Assembly (NCBI GenBank): GCA_012932865.1
Contig: SAXG01000030.1
Location: 372,001 to 436,000, forward strand
From: Amylostereum areolatum
Taxonomy: Eukaryota; Basidiomycota; Agaricomycetes; Russulales; Stereaceae
Length of the DNA stretch: 64,000 nucleotides
Direction of reading: 5' to 3'
Part shown: in pieces, positions 43,901 through 54,846 of the stretch
How positions within the stretch are numbered: the first letter of the stretch is position 1
Layout of the letters: each line of letters starts with the position of its first letter
Program-made: the position numbers and the translations under genes
The notes under the pieces: generated by a model
What the model was told of the DNA's origin: nothing
What the model saw: only the letters and a program-made list of their open reading frames with translations
The model's database searches: none

Positions 43901-44901
43901 TCTACAGCACCCAGCGCGTAAGTTTGCCTTCTCCCTGGGATACTCCTCGCTGACATTGTGCTATTATAGACTGAACTAGAACACCGATATGGCAAGTGTT
44001 GGTACTCACGTACGAACAAACACAACTGGGCCCAACAAATCGCAAACCATGAAAGACGGGCGAGGTTTATGGCCGATGTTAGCACACAATGGAAAAAGGC
44101 CGAACTGCGCGCTCACGCTCAAAAAGCGCACCGTCGCCGTCTCCTAGATTGCAATCCTGATCCCCTGCCGAAGACAGCACCTGACCAGCACTACCACATA
44201 TCGAACGCCACGAAGAGCTGGGTCAATATGACCAAGTTCTGTGCGGAGCACAGCGGAGACCCCGCTATCGAAGTAAGATCTTCTCCACTTGTCCTTGATA
44301 GCTCTCTAATGTTAGCAGGACTTCGTAAAGAACCTCCACAACCACCTCCTCGGCCGACTCACCGGGCAACAGTTCGACGACCACGCCCAGAGCTATGATG
44401 CCCAAGATCGAGATACCGTCCAAATCCGCGATGGCAAGCTTTTCCTCCACCGATCAATGCGTATCAACTATACCAGCTACGATGTTCGTCGGGGTCAAGA
44501 TCCTATCAATCCCAGATGCCGTGCCGACATCATGGTCCTCGCTGGAGAGTACGACAAGGCAAGGACTGGCCATCCGTTCTGCTACGCGCGCATCATACAC
44601 ATATACCACATGTGGGTTCGTCATGTTGGTCCAGCATCGATATCGAACGAATGGCGGCGGATGGATGTTTGCTTTGTTCGCTGGTTCGAATTCAACGCTG
44701 CCGTGGTCAGCGGCTGGGCTGCGCGACGACTACCGTGTATCGGATTTGTTCCGGCCGAGAGCACGGATCCTCTCCCTTTTGGATTCCTTGACCCGGACCA
44801 GATCGTGTGCGCCGTTCACCTGATTCCCAGGTTCCTATTGGGAAGGACGAACGCCCTCCTCCCTCGGTCACTTTCCATTGCTCGTCATCCACGAGAGGAG
44901 G
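40963..44901 (+). pseudogene. Plavaka-type (CACTA-related) transposase, C-terminus lost to LTR insertion
   Basis: The start at 40963 gives a CxxxxC...HxxxxC zinc-finger-like N-terminus (CSGKHC...HESTC). Conserved blocks in order are FHMTPFELYWKS, HLAQFGTASLWPVY, HCKRELMHGVWKILLD, FMHAYEHGMVVRCGDG, FPRFFTYAADYPEK, LGACPCPRCLV, PDLLHEFDLGVWKAIF, FHENASGMKKLAARDFEDLL, ELEHRYGKCWYSRTNKHN and LPFGFLDPDQIVCAVHLIPRF. These are typical of the agaricomycete Plavaka family. Short introns separate the blocks. The frame is open to SIARHPREE and is then cut by an LTR at 44902. By comparison with the copy at 58502-60104, about 170 C-terminal residues are missing. The rest looks undamaged. Confidence 0.75.
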
Positions 44902-45321
44902 TGTCAGAAACGCAGTTTATGAGACCGATGAACCGCCTAAGTCGCGACGATGGGAGGAGCGAGAAGAAAATAGATTCGAGAGTGCCGGGGTCTAGGGTAG
45001 TGCAACGTGCGCTACAGTACCGTATGACGAGATGGACAGTCTAGGGAAAAGGGAAGAGAAACACTGTCCTTATATACAAGTGGGAACGATGGTGCGATGC
45101 GATGCGATAGTGGTGCGAGCGGGGGGAACAATAGGAAAGGAGTCATGGGGCGGAGGACGAAGGTCCGGAGCAGTGATGTCATAGATAAGGATGCGGAACC
45201 CCGCTCGGAAGTCCGGGCAATGACGTCGTTGAAGCATGTGATGCGAGGGGAAGTCATGTGCCGTGACACGTCGCGTGTACGAGGTCTGCAAACGAAGAGA
45301 GAAATGGAGCGATCCGTGACA
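44902..45321 (-). repeat. LTR1, gypsy family 1
   Basis: The LTR is 420 bp and runs from TGTCAGAAAC to CCGTGACA on the plus strand. It interrupts the Plavaka transposase. A polypurine tract (AAAGGGGGGGTAA on the minus strand) abuts it. Confidence 0.9.
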
Positions 45322-48300
45322 TTACCCCCCCTTTAAGACGTGCTTTCGCCTGGAGCGCGATGTCATCTGCAAGGGTAGATGCGAGAAAATCGTCAAAGGA
45401 GATGCCGAGGGAACGCACAGGGCGGGGCGCGTTTGGATGGCGTTTGTGGAAGGCGTCGATCATGTCGGTGACCTTTGAGAGCGAGGAGCGAGGGAGCCAG
45501 GTATTCTCGGAGTCAGGATAGCCTGCCCACTTGACGAGGTATTGTATGCCTTTCTTGTTGCGGGTCGGCTTCGAGTCGATGATGTCTTCAACGTCATATT
45601 CTTCTTCGTCATCAACGAGGTCAGGCGGCGGTTGTTCATAGTTTGGACCATGTGCCGTTGTCTCCTTGTACGCGGTGAGCAGCGAAGCATGGAAGACTGG
45701 GTGGATTCTCCACGTCTTCGGCAGCTTCAGGCGGTAGTTCACTGGGCTAATGACGTCAACGATCTCGAAGGGTCCAAATCGTTTGGCAGCAAGCTTAGCT
45801 TTCGGCCTCGTCGTCTTCAGGTTTTTGCCTTCGAGCCAGACCTTGTCTCCAATGGCGAACAGTGTCGATTTGCTGATCGTGTCACCATTGTAGTGCTTCA
45901 TTAAGTCCGATGCGAGGGCAAGGCTGGCTTTGATCTCCTGTCGGACTTCTTCAAGTTGACGGAGGCGTTCTTCAACTGCAGGGACCTTTGAGGACGGGTT
46001 TACGGATGGGTACATCTTGGGGAGGAAGCCGTAGAGGACTTCAAAGGGAGCCTTTCCAGTAGCTGCATGGGTGCGAGAGTTGTGAGAAAATTCGAAGAAG
46101 GGCAACCACTTCACCCAGTCGTCTTGACGGTAGTTGCAGAATACTCGCAGAAACTGCTCGAGGTTCTGGTTCTCGCGTTCGGTTTGGCCGTCTGTCTGTG
46201 GGTGATACGCTGTGCTGAGGGCGGACTTGATCCCGAGTTTCTCGTTGAGTGTACGCATCACCTGTCCAGCAAATTGGGGTCCACGATCCGAGATGATCTT
46301 GTCCGCCAAGCCGTAATGTCGGTATACCTTATCGAAGAGAATGTCGGCCGTGCCATCGCTGGTGATCTTCGTTGTACATGGGGTGGTAACCACCATCTTG
46401 GTGAGGCGATCGACCACGACATTGACGGCGTTATAGCCTTCGCAGTCAGGGAGTTCGACGATGAAGTCGGTGGAGATGACGCCAAATGGTCGATCGGGTA
46501 CTTCGTTTGGGATCATGTCGACGTGGGGTCGGCTGCTCTGTGTCTTCGTTGACTGGCAGGTTGCGCATCCTGCTACAAAGTCGCGGACAAAGACAGACAT
46601 GCCAGGCCACCAATATTCACGACTCACAAGCTCGTAAGTCTTGAAGCGACCGGGGTGTCCAGCCAGGGGCGATTCATGGTACATTTTGACAATGTCGCGT
46701 CGCAACTCGTCGTCTGCAGGGACATATACCTTTCCTCTAAACAGGACCAGGCCTTCTTCGTAGTTCCACTCTTGAAGGTTCTTGACAAGTGTACGTGGTC
46801 CGTTTCGTAAGATGGCGTCCAGGGCTTGAACGACCTCGATGTCCTTGGTTTTGCAGTCGCGGATACGTCGTCGGAGTTCGACATCACCGAGGGAGGTTAC
46901 TGCTCCTGGCCTTGTTGCGCGTACTTGGAAGTACTTGGGGTCAAGCAAGACGCGCTCCTTGTTGTCGTTTTCAACACCATCCTTGTGATCGGGTCGTCGA
47001 GACATTGGATCCGGGCGGTGAGAAATTCCTGGTTTATGGACGAGCGAGAAGTCAAATCGAGTGAGGAATAGAGCCCAACGTGCCTGTCGGCGGCTCAGCT
47101 TCTGTGCCGTCTTGAAGTGCTCCAGGTTCTTGTGATCTGTCCAGATTTCGACGGTGTCGGGGGCGCCTTCGAGGTAGTGGCGCCAGGCTTCAAGCGCACG
47201 GATGATCGCAAGTAGCTCCTTGTCGTAGATGTCGTAGTTCCGTTCCGGTTCTGATAGGGCCTTGGACAGATACGCCACTGGATGCCAGTGACCGTCATCG
47301 CCTTTCTGCGAGAGTATACCTCCAGTAGCAAAGTCCGAGGCATCGACTTCAACGAGGTAAGGCTTCTTTGGGTCAGGCATGACCAAGACGGGGGAGGAAG
47401 TAAACGCAGCTTTCAGTGCGTCAAACGCAGTTTGGCAGTCCGCCGACCAGTCCCATGTGCAGTCCTTCTTTGTCAGGTCAAATAGGGGTCGTGCAACCTT
47501 GGAGAAGTCCTTGATGAAACGTCGGTAGAAGTTGCCAAAGCCGAGGAAGGATTGCACATCTTTGACCGTTCGTGGTGTCGGCCAGTCCTGAATACCTGCT
47601 ACCTTGACGGGGTCCATAGCGATCTTGTCGTGCGAGATGATGAGTCCGAGGTATTCGACAGAGTCTTGCTCAAAGACGCATTTCTCCGGTTTGAGGAAGA
47701 GGTCGTTGTCTTGCAAACGCTGCAGAACCTGCCGCACTGTGGCACGGTGTTCGTCCATGGTGCGGGTGAACACCAAGATGTCGTCCATGTAGATGATGAC
47801 CTTGCCCGAGTCGATGAGATCCTTGAACAGTTCATTCATCATTGCCTGAAATGTCGCAGGGGAGTTCATAAGCCCGAAAAACATCACCGTAGGTTCGAAG
47901 AGACCGCGATTCGTCTTGAACTCAGCCTTCCACTCGTCGCCTTCCTTGATGCGGACATTGTTGTAGCCCCAGCGGACATCCATCTTGGAGAAGATCTTTG
48001 CACCTTTGAGACGGTCGACAATTTCAGAGATCAGTGGCAAGGGGTATTCGTTCTTGACAGTGCCCTTGTTTAGTTCTCGATAGTCCTGTACGGGACGCAG
48101 CTTTCCATCCTTTTTCTTCACAAAGAAGAACGGACTCGCCTGAGGTGACTTCGATGGGCGGATATAGCCCTTCTTCAGGTGGTCGTCGAGGAAGGTGTCG
48201 AGTTCGATCTGCTCGGAAGGTGAGAGGGGGTAGATCTTGCACAGTTTGGGTTCAAAGCCGTCTTTCATGTCGATAGCATGGTCCCATGGCCGTCGGTCAG

Positions 48301-48529
48301 GAAGTCGCTCGGAGGTTTTCTTGTCGAATACAGGCGCAAAGTCGCGGTACGGCGGGGGGACTAAGTCTTCAAAGGTTTGCGGGCGTGCGTTCTCTTTTGA
48401 ATGCTCTGCAAGCTCCTGCGCTTTTGTAAAGCCCGCGCGGATAGGTACTGCATCTGGATTAGGACCGTCGGTTTCAGGGAGGATTCCGGCGTGGCGTAGT
48501 CCATTGATCTCCCAGTCTCGGAATACCAT
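45254..48529 (-). CDS. pol: Pol of gypsy 1, left copy: RT, RNase H, integrase, chromodomain
   Basis: This is an open frame of 1091 codons from ATG at 48529; the true Pol begins upstream in the protease part. RT blocks are RPVQDYRELN, KMDVRWGYNNVRI and the catalytic VIIYMDDILVF. RNase H carries VDASDFATGG and VEIWTDHKNL. Integrase has LAGHPGRFKTYE...CATCQSTK, STDFIVELP, SDRGPQFAGQ and TDGQTERENQNLEQF. The chromodomain reads YLVKWAGYPDSENTWLP. The frame runs over the polypurine tract into LTR1. No stop or frameshift was seen in this part. A 306 bp solo LTR separates it from protease and gag, so the polyprotein as a whole is broken. Its coding sequence is almost identical to the inverted copy at 51399-54846. 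Confidence 0.85.
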   Translation of the reverse strand: MVFRDWEINGLRHAGILPETDGPNPDAVPIRAGFTKAQELAEHSKENARPQTFEDLVPPPYRDFAPVFDKKTSERLPDRRPWDHAIDMKDGFEPKLCKIYPLSPSEQIELDTFLDDHLKKGYIRPSKSPQASPFFFVKKKDGKLRPVQDYRELNKGTVKNEYPLPLISEIVDRLKGAKIFSKMDVRWGYNNVRIKEGDEWKAEFKTNRGLFEPTVMFFGLMNSPATFQAMMNELFKDLIDSGKVIIYMDDILVFTRTMDEHRATVRQVLQRLQDNDLFLKPEKCVFEQDSVEYLGLIISHDKIAMDPVKVAGIQDWPTPRTVKDVQSFLGFGNFYRRFIKDFSKVARPLFDLTKKDCTWDWSADCQTAFDALKAAFTSSPVLVMPDPKKPYLVEVDASDFATGGILSQKGDDGHWHPVAYLSKALSEPERNYDIYDKELLAIIRALEAWRHYLEGAPDTVEIWTDHKNLEHFKTAQKLSRRQARWALFLTRFDFSLVHKPGISHRPDPMSRRPDHKDGVENDNKERVLLDPKYFQVRATRPGAVTSLGDVELRRRIRDCKTKDIEVVQALDAILRNGPRTLVKNLQEWNYEEGLVLFRGKVYVPADDELRRDIVKMYHESPLAGHPGRFKTYELVSREYWWPGMSVFVRDFVAGCATCQSTKTQSSRPHVDMIPNEVPDRPFGVISTDFIVELPDCEGYNAVNVVVDRLTKMVVTTPCTTKITSDGTADILFDKVYRHYGLADKIISDRGPQFAGQVMRTLNEKLGIKSALSTAYHPQTDGQTERENQNLEQFLRVFCNYRQDDWVKWLPFFEFSHNSRTHAATGKAPFEVLYGFLPKMYPSVNPSSKVPAVEERLRQLEEVRQEIKASLALASDLMKHYNGDTISKSTLFAIGDKVWLEGKNLKTTRPKAKLAAKRFGPFEIVDVISPVNYRLKLPKTWRIHPVFHASLLTAYKETTAHGPNYEQPPPDLVDDEEEYDVEDIIDSKPTRNKKGIQYLVKWAGYPDSENTWLPRSSLSKVTDMIDAFHKRHPNAPRPVRSLGISFDDFLASTLADDIALQAKARLKGGVMSRIAPFLSSFADLVHATCHGT

Positions 48530-48549
48530 GGGCCGCTCGTCGTCGTCTT

Positions 48550-48855
48550 TGTCAAGAACGACCGACTAAGGAATGCATCCAATAGCCTTCTAAGTCGCGA
48601 CACAGGCAGTGGCTCAGAGGAAGGGGGAATCAGGGAACAAAGGGAGAACAGTACATTGCACTCTAAGCCGGTAAAGACTAGGAGGAAAGACTAAGGAACT
48701 AGATACATGCAGGCCAGCTATATATACTAGGGAGGGGATGTGCACAGACCAAGGGGCACATAAGCGATGCCATCAAAGGGGATTGATCCACAGGTGTGAG
48801 ATCAGATAGCGTGAGAAAGCAAGGAAAAAGCGGAGCAAAAGGGCGAACCGTGACA
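48550..48855 (-). repeat. solo LTR of a related gypsy family, with 5-bp TSD
   Basis: The 306 bp unit runs from TGTCAAGAAC to CCGTGACA. It is flanked by GTCTT on both sides (48545-48549 and 48856-48860) and sits in the protease/RT junction of the left copy. The inverted copy has the empty site, which proves insertion. A TATATATA run lies near 48720. Confidence 0.9.
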
Positions 48856-49662
48856 GTCTTCAGTGAAGAGTCGTGCGGGTAGAGGGGAGCGATGGACCGT
48901 GCGGACGCGAACACCTTTGACTCTGCGTGCAGGAATAACATAAGTGGGGACTGGGGTCCAGGACACATATGTAGGCTCTGGGAAGGGATCGTCCACGACG
49001 AGAGGTGTCCTCGGGGTTTTACCCGCTTCAACCTTACGCTGTGATTGGACCGATGATGGTTTCCGTGGCTTGGTTGCGAGGTTCGTCACAGGAGGTTTGG
49101 ACAGAGTGCATGAGGGAGGGCAGCGGAGCATGTCAACACGGTCTCGTTGCCAGTCTATGGTGGGATTGTGCTCATCGAGCCAGTCTGTTCCAAGGATCAT
49201 GTCATGATCGCCGATGTCGGTGATGAAGAACTCAGCTTCTTCCTCATGGTACGCCTTTGAATCTTGCGAGTATATCCGGATCCGCTGGGTCGTTGTCTCG
49301 CGTACCCAGCCCATGATGTTCTCGGTGCCGTCCACATTACGCACAGGGAACGGGTTTTCTAGTTTTCTTGTGGTGAGCTTCTTGCGTTCAACGAAGCTTC
49401 GGTTCAGGATAATTCCTTCTGCGCCGCTATCAAGCAGCGCGTCTGCGTCGATTTCTCTTTTGGTAACTCGTCCGATCAGCTTGACTTTGAGCGTGATCGA
49501 TGGTGTTTGCCTGTTCTTGGTGACAGTAGACAGATACAAACACGGGGGATACGATTGCTCACAGGTATGCATGGATGATAATACAGCGAAACGATTCGAC
49601 GATGATACCAAAAGTCCTTTGCCTCCACCAGACGACGCGACTGGGGGGCGTTTCAAAAATCC
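48856..49662 (-). pseudogene. protease region of gypsy 1, left copy
   Basis: The frame enters from gag by a -1 shift at 49656-49662 and contains the retropepsin motif DALLDSGAEGIILNRSF and the flap-side block HDMILGTDWLDEHNPTIDW. It runs through a Pro/Lys linker to LPARLFTED, where the solo LTR interrupts it. Protease is thus cut off from RT in this copy. The motifs themselves are intact. Confidence 0.75.
49621..49662 (-). promoter_or_regulatory. -1 frameshift signal of gypsy 1 (left copy)
   Basis: On the minus strand, GGATTTT (49662-49656) lies directly before the gag TGA. A 6-nt spacer follows, then a 9-bp stem with two bulges and a 9-nt loop. The protease frame is -1. Confidence 0.65.
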
Positions 49663-50978
49663 TGCGATTCCAGGATGTCCTTCAACAGCGCTACTGCCTG
49701 CTCCTTGCCTTCCGCGTCCAGATCCTTCAGCTGGCGAGTGATCGCCGCGATGGTTTTGGATGGGTCGGGAGCTGCTTTCGCAGTGGACGGAGCCGTGTTC
49801 GTCGGCAGGGGAGGGGCCTTGGACCCAGTCTCTACTGCGCCCACCCGTCGCGCGCTCGAGTCGCGGTTGGGGCAGTCGCGAGAGACGTGACCGGCTTGTC
49901 GACACATGAAGCACTTGCCTTCGTGCATCATCTTTGCGCGCTCGTCGTCCGTCAGCTTTGCAGGGCGGGTCGAGGTGTTGGTGAAGGCGCCGACTCGGCG
50001 CGACGAGGAGTCGTTGGTCGAACCGTTCGAGGTGAGCGCGACAGCCCCCTTGGACTGACTGCTCTTCCTCTCCGGGTTCTCTTCGAGCCACTGGTGGTTG
50101 ATGCGGCGGGCGCGCTCCTTCCACTCCGCGAGCTTGGTGGGGAATTGGTACGACCGGGCCACCTGCTTGCCGAGGTCACGCTGAAGTCCCTTTTTGAAAA
50201 AGTGGATTAGCGCCTCGTCGTCGTACGCTGACATGGTTGCCAGCATCTCAAACTCGGTGATAAAGTCAGTGACGTCCCGGGTGGTCATTGCGAGCTCGTT
50301 GATCTTACGCTGAGCCTCTATCTTCGGATCGACGGGCACGAAGTCTTTGCCAAACCTCTCGAAGAGCTCTTTGTAGGAGCTATAGTGGAGTGTTGGGGGC
50401 GTGGGGTCGAGGGTGTCGGCGTCTTCCTTCTCGTCTTCGTCGGCGAAGAGTTCCATGCGGCGATGCGTGGCCCAGGCTTTCGCCGTGTCGTCCTCCATCA
50501 GGCTGAGGAGGAGCATCATCTTGGCATCATCTGTGGCATAAACATCTTTGTTAACGCGCAGGAACAGGTTGGGGGCGTCTTGGATGAGGTATGTGTGGTA
50601 GGTGGGGGCGTGGAGGGTGAATTCAAGGCGTTCTAGATCTACGTTGATGCACGTAGTGATCCGGACGTATAGGGCGAGGACGACAGTACCGTGATCCTTG
50701 TGCCACCTCCACTCGAAGATGCGGAAGTTGAGGCCGTGCGCGGTCCAGGGATCTTTCTTGCAGAGGTTCTGTATGGGGACGAGGCAGTTGACGGTGACGG
50801 CGTCGGACCAAGGGTAGGGGAGTGGTGCGTCGTCGCGGGGGGTGATCGGCTTTCCGTTGAACGGGAGGAAGACCGGTGCGTTCGGGAGGTCCGTGGTGGG
50901 AGTTTTTTAACGTCGTAGAGACGGCAGAGGTAGATGGAGAGAGGGGTGCGAGGTAGGCGTAGGGGTAGACTGTCCAGG
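49653..50978 (-). pseudogene. gag: Gag of gypsy 1, left copy, with 0.9 kb internal deletion
   Basis: The C-terminal part (50519 to 49653) has the capsid-like region (YSSYKELFERFGKDF, VTDFITEFEMLATMS, HFFKKGLQRDLGKQV), the CCHC knuckle CFMCRQAGHVSRDC, and ends ILESQDF with TGA. Compared with the copy at 55844-58078, the stretch corresponding to about 56757-57665 is absent. The join lies near 50567. The N-terminal remnant between about 50570 and LTR2 encodes the same start region as the other copy. The deletion removes the N-terminal domain linking region, so this copy depends on others for Gag if it moved after the deletion. Confidence 0.75.
50966..50976 (-). promoter_or_regulatory. primer binding site, self-priming type
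   Basis: Two bases from the 5' LTR (LTR2), the minus strand reads TGGACAGTCTA. This is the exact complement of the 11 nt TAGACTGTCCA inside the LTR, about 30 nt after its TATATAAG. The same site is at 58066-58076 beside LTR4. Confidence 0.65.
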
Positions 50979-51398
50979 TGTCAGAAACGCAGTTTATGAG
51001 ACCGATGAACCGCCTAAGTCGCGACGATGGGAGGAGCGAGAAGAAAATAGATTCGAGAGTGCCGGGGTCTAGGGTAGTGCAACGTGCGCTACAGTACCGT
51101 ATGACGAGATGGACAGTCTAGGGAAAAGGGAAGAGAAACACTGTCCTTATATACAAGTGGGAACGATGGTGCGATGCGATGCGATAGTGGTGCGAGCGGG
51201 GGGAACAATAGGAAAGGAGTCATGGGGCGGAGGACGAAGGTCCGGAGCAGTGATGTCATAGATAAGGATGCGGAACCCCGCTCGGAAGTCCGGGCAATGA
51301 CGTCGTTGAAGCATGTGATGCGAGGGGAAGTCATGTGCCGTGACACGTCGCGTGTACGAGGTCTGCAAACGAAGAGAGAAATGGAGCGATCCGTGACA
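50979..51398 (-). repeat. LTR2, gypsy family 1
   Basis: This LTR is 420 bp and identical to LTR1 by eye. It is followed by GAGGA (51399-51403), the inverse of the TCCTC next to LTR3. TATATAAG on the minus strand is at 51146-51153, and the predicted transcript start is near 51120. Confidence 0.9.
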
Positions 51399-54300
51399 GA
51401 GGACACCTCTCGTTTTGGACGATCCCTTCCCAGAGCCGACATATGTGTCCTGGACCCCAGTCCCCACTTATGTTATTCCTGCACGCAGAGTCAAAGGTGT
51501 TCGCGTCCGCATGGTCCATCGCTCCCCTCTACCCGCACGACTCTTCACTGAAGACGACGACGAGCGGCCCATGGTATTCCGAGACTGGGAGATCAATGGA
51601 CTACGCCACGCCGGAATCCTCCCTGAAACCGACGGTCCTAATCCAGATGCAGTACCTATCCGCGCGGGCTTTACAAAAGCGCAGGAGCTTGCAGAGCATT
51701 CAAAAGAGAACGCACGCCCGCAAACCTTTGAAGACTTAGTCCCCCCGCCGTACCGCGACTTTGCGCCTGTATTCGACAAGAAAACCTCCGAGCGACTTCC
51801 TGACCGACGGCCATGGGACCATGCTATCGACATGAAAGACGGCTTTGAACCCAAACTGTGCAAGATCTACCCCCTCTCACCTTCCGAGCAGATCGAACTC
51901 GACACCTTCCTCGACGACCACCTGAAGAAGGGCTATATCCGCCCATCGAAGTCACCTCAGGCGAGTCCGTTCTTCTTTGTGAAGAAAAAGGATGGAAAGC
52001 TGCGTCCCGTACAGGACTATCGAGAACTAAACAAGGGCACTGTCAAGAACGAATACCCCTTGCCACTGATCTCTGAAATTGTCGACCGTCTCAAAGGTGC
52101 AAAGATCTTCTCCAAGATGGATGTCCGCTGGGGCTACAACAATGTCCGCATCAAGGAAGGCGACGAGTGGAAGGCTGAGTTCAAGACGAATCGCGGTCTC
52201 TTCGAACCTACGGTGATGTTTTTCGGGCTTATGAACTCCCCTGCGACATTTCAGGCAATGATGAATGAACTGTTCAAGGATCTCATCGACTCGGGCAAGG
52301 TCATCATCTACATGGACGACATCTTGGTGTTCACCCGCACCATGGACGAACACCGTGCCACAGTGCGGCAGGTTCTGCAGCGTTTGCAAGACAACGACCT
52401 CTTCCTCAAACCGGAGAAATGCGTCTTTGAGCAAGACTCTGTCGAATACCTCGGACTCATCATCTCGCACGACAAGATCGCTATGGACCCCGTCAAGGTA
52501 GCAGGTATTCAGGACTGGCCGACACCACGAACGGTCAAAGATGTGCAATCCTTCCTCGGCTTTGGCAACTTCTACCGACGTTTCATCAAGGACTTCTCCA
52601 AGGTTGCACGACCCCTATTTGACCTGACAAAGAAGGACTGCACATGGGACTGGTCGGCGGACTGCCAAACTGCGTTTGACGCACTGAAAGCTGCGTTTAC
52701 TTCCTCCCCCGTCTTGGTCATGCCTGACCCAAAGAAGCCTTACCTCGTTGAAGTCGATGCCTCGGACTTTGCTACTGGAGGTATACTCTCGCAGAAAGGC
52801 GATGACGGTCACTGGCATCCAGTGGCGTATCTGTCCAAGGCCCTATCAGAACCGGAACGGAACTACGACATCTACGACAAGGAGCTACTTGCGATCATCC
52901 GTGCGCTTGAAGCCTGGCGCCACTACCTCGAAGGCGCCCCCGACACCGTCGAAATCTGGACAGATCACAAGAACCTGGAGCACTTCAAGACGGCACAGAA
53001 GCTGAGCCGCCGACAGGCACGTTGGGCTCTATTCCTCACTCGATTTGACTTCTCGCTCGTCCATAAACCAGGAATTTCTCACCGCCCGGATCCAATGTCT
53101 CGACGACCCGATCACAAGGATGGTGTTGAAAACGACAACAAGGAGCGCGTCTTGCTTGACCCCAAGTACTTCCAAGTACGCGCAACAAGGCCAGGAGCAG
53201 TAACCTCCCTCGGTGATGTCGAACTCCGACGACGTATCCGCGACTGCAAAACCAAGGACATCGAGGTCGTTCAAGCCCTGGACGCCATCTTACGAAACGG
53301 ACCACGTACACTTGTCAAGAACCTTCAAGAGTGGAACTACGAAGAAGGCCTGGTCCTGTTTAGAGGAAAGGTATATGTCCCTGCAGACGACGAGTTGCGA
53401 CGCGACATTGTCAAAATGTACCATGAATCGCCCCTGGCTGGACACCCCGGTCGCTTCAAGACTTACGAGCTTGTGAGTCGTGAATATTGGTGGCCTGGCA
53501 TGTCTGTCTTTGTCCGCGACTTTGTAGCAGGATGCGCAACCTGCCAGTCAACGAAGACACAGAGCAGCCGACCCCACGTCGACATGATCCCAAACGAAGT
53601 ACCCGATCGACCATTTGGCGTCATCTCCACCGACTTCATCGTCGAACTCCCTGACTGCGAAGGCTATAACGCCGTCAATGTCGTGGTCGATCGCCTCACC
53701 AAGATGGTGGTTACCACCCCATGTACAACGAAGATCACCAGCGATGGCACGGCCGACATTCTCTTCGATAAGGTATACCGACATTACGGCTTGGCGGACA
53801 AGATCATCTCGGATCGTGGACCCCAATTTGCTGGACAGGTGATGCGTACACTCAACGAGAAACTCGGGATCAAGTCCGCCCTCAGCACAGCGTATCACCC
53901 ACAGACAGACGGCCAAACCGAACGCGAGAACCAGAACCTCGAGCAGTTTCTGCGAGTATTCTGCAACTACCGTCAAGACGACTGGGTGAAGTGGTTGCCC
54001 TTCTTCGAATTTTCTCACAACTCTCGCACCCATGCAGCTACTGGAAAGGCTCCCTTTGAAGTCCTCTACGGCTTCCTCCCCAAGATGTACCCATCCGTAA
54101 ACCCGTCCTCAAAGGTCCCTGCAGTTGAAGAACGCCTCCGTCAACTTGAAGAAGTCCGACAGGAGATCAAAGCCAGCCTTGCCCTCGCATCGGACTTAAT
54201 GAAGCACTACAATGGTGACACGATCAGCAAATCGACACTGTTCGCCATTGGAGACAAGGTCTGGCTCGAAGGCAAAAACCTGAAGACGACGAGGCCGAAA

Positions 54301-54846
54301 GCTAAGCTTGCTGCCAAACGATTTGGACCCTTCGAGATCGTTGACGTCATTAGCCCAGTGAACTACCGCCTGAAGCTGCCGAAGACGTGGAGAATCCACC
54401 CAGTCTTCCATGCTTCGCTGCTCACCGCGTACAAGGAGACAACGGCACATGGTCCAAACTATGAACAACCGCCGCCTGACCTCGTTGATGACGAAGAAGA
54501 ATATGACGTTGAAGACATCATCGACTCGAAGCCGACCCGCAACAAGAAAGGCATACAATACCTCGTCAAGTGGGCAGGCTATCCTGACTCCGAGAATACC
54601 TGGCTCCCTCGCTCCTCGCTCTCAAAGGTCACCGACATGATCGACGCCTTCCACAAACGCCATCCAAACGCGCCCCGCCCTGTGCGTTCCCTCGGCATCT
54701 CCTTTGACGATTTTCTCGCATCTACCCTTGCAGATGACATCGCGCTCCAGGCGAAAGCACGTCTTAAAGGGGGGGTAATGTCACGGATCGCTCCATTTCT
54801 CTCTTCGTTTGCAGACCTCGTACACGCGACGTGTCACGGCACATGA
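51399..54846 (+). CDS. pol: Pol of gypsy 1, right inverted copy: RT, RNase H, integrase, chromodomain
   Basis: The frame runs without interruption from the end of the protease linker (DDPFPEPTYVSWTPV at 51415) through RT, RNase H, integrase and chromodomain to a stop at 54844-54846 inside LTR3. It has no solo LTR and shows the empty site (ARLFTEDDDERPMVF). A few substitutions separate it from the left copy, for example VRM for VRT near 51510. It lacks gag and the protease core, and upstream it abuts LTR2 in the opposite orientation. Transcription by its own LTR is therefore impossible in this arrangement, and LTR2 points away from it. Confidence 0.85.

Noticed and set aside
46067..46552. 161-codon and similar frames antisense to pol, repeated in the inverted copy
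   Set aside because: They are exact shadows of the integrase and RT coding sequence and recur only because pol recurs.
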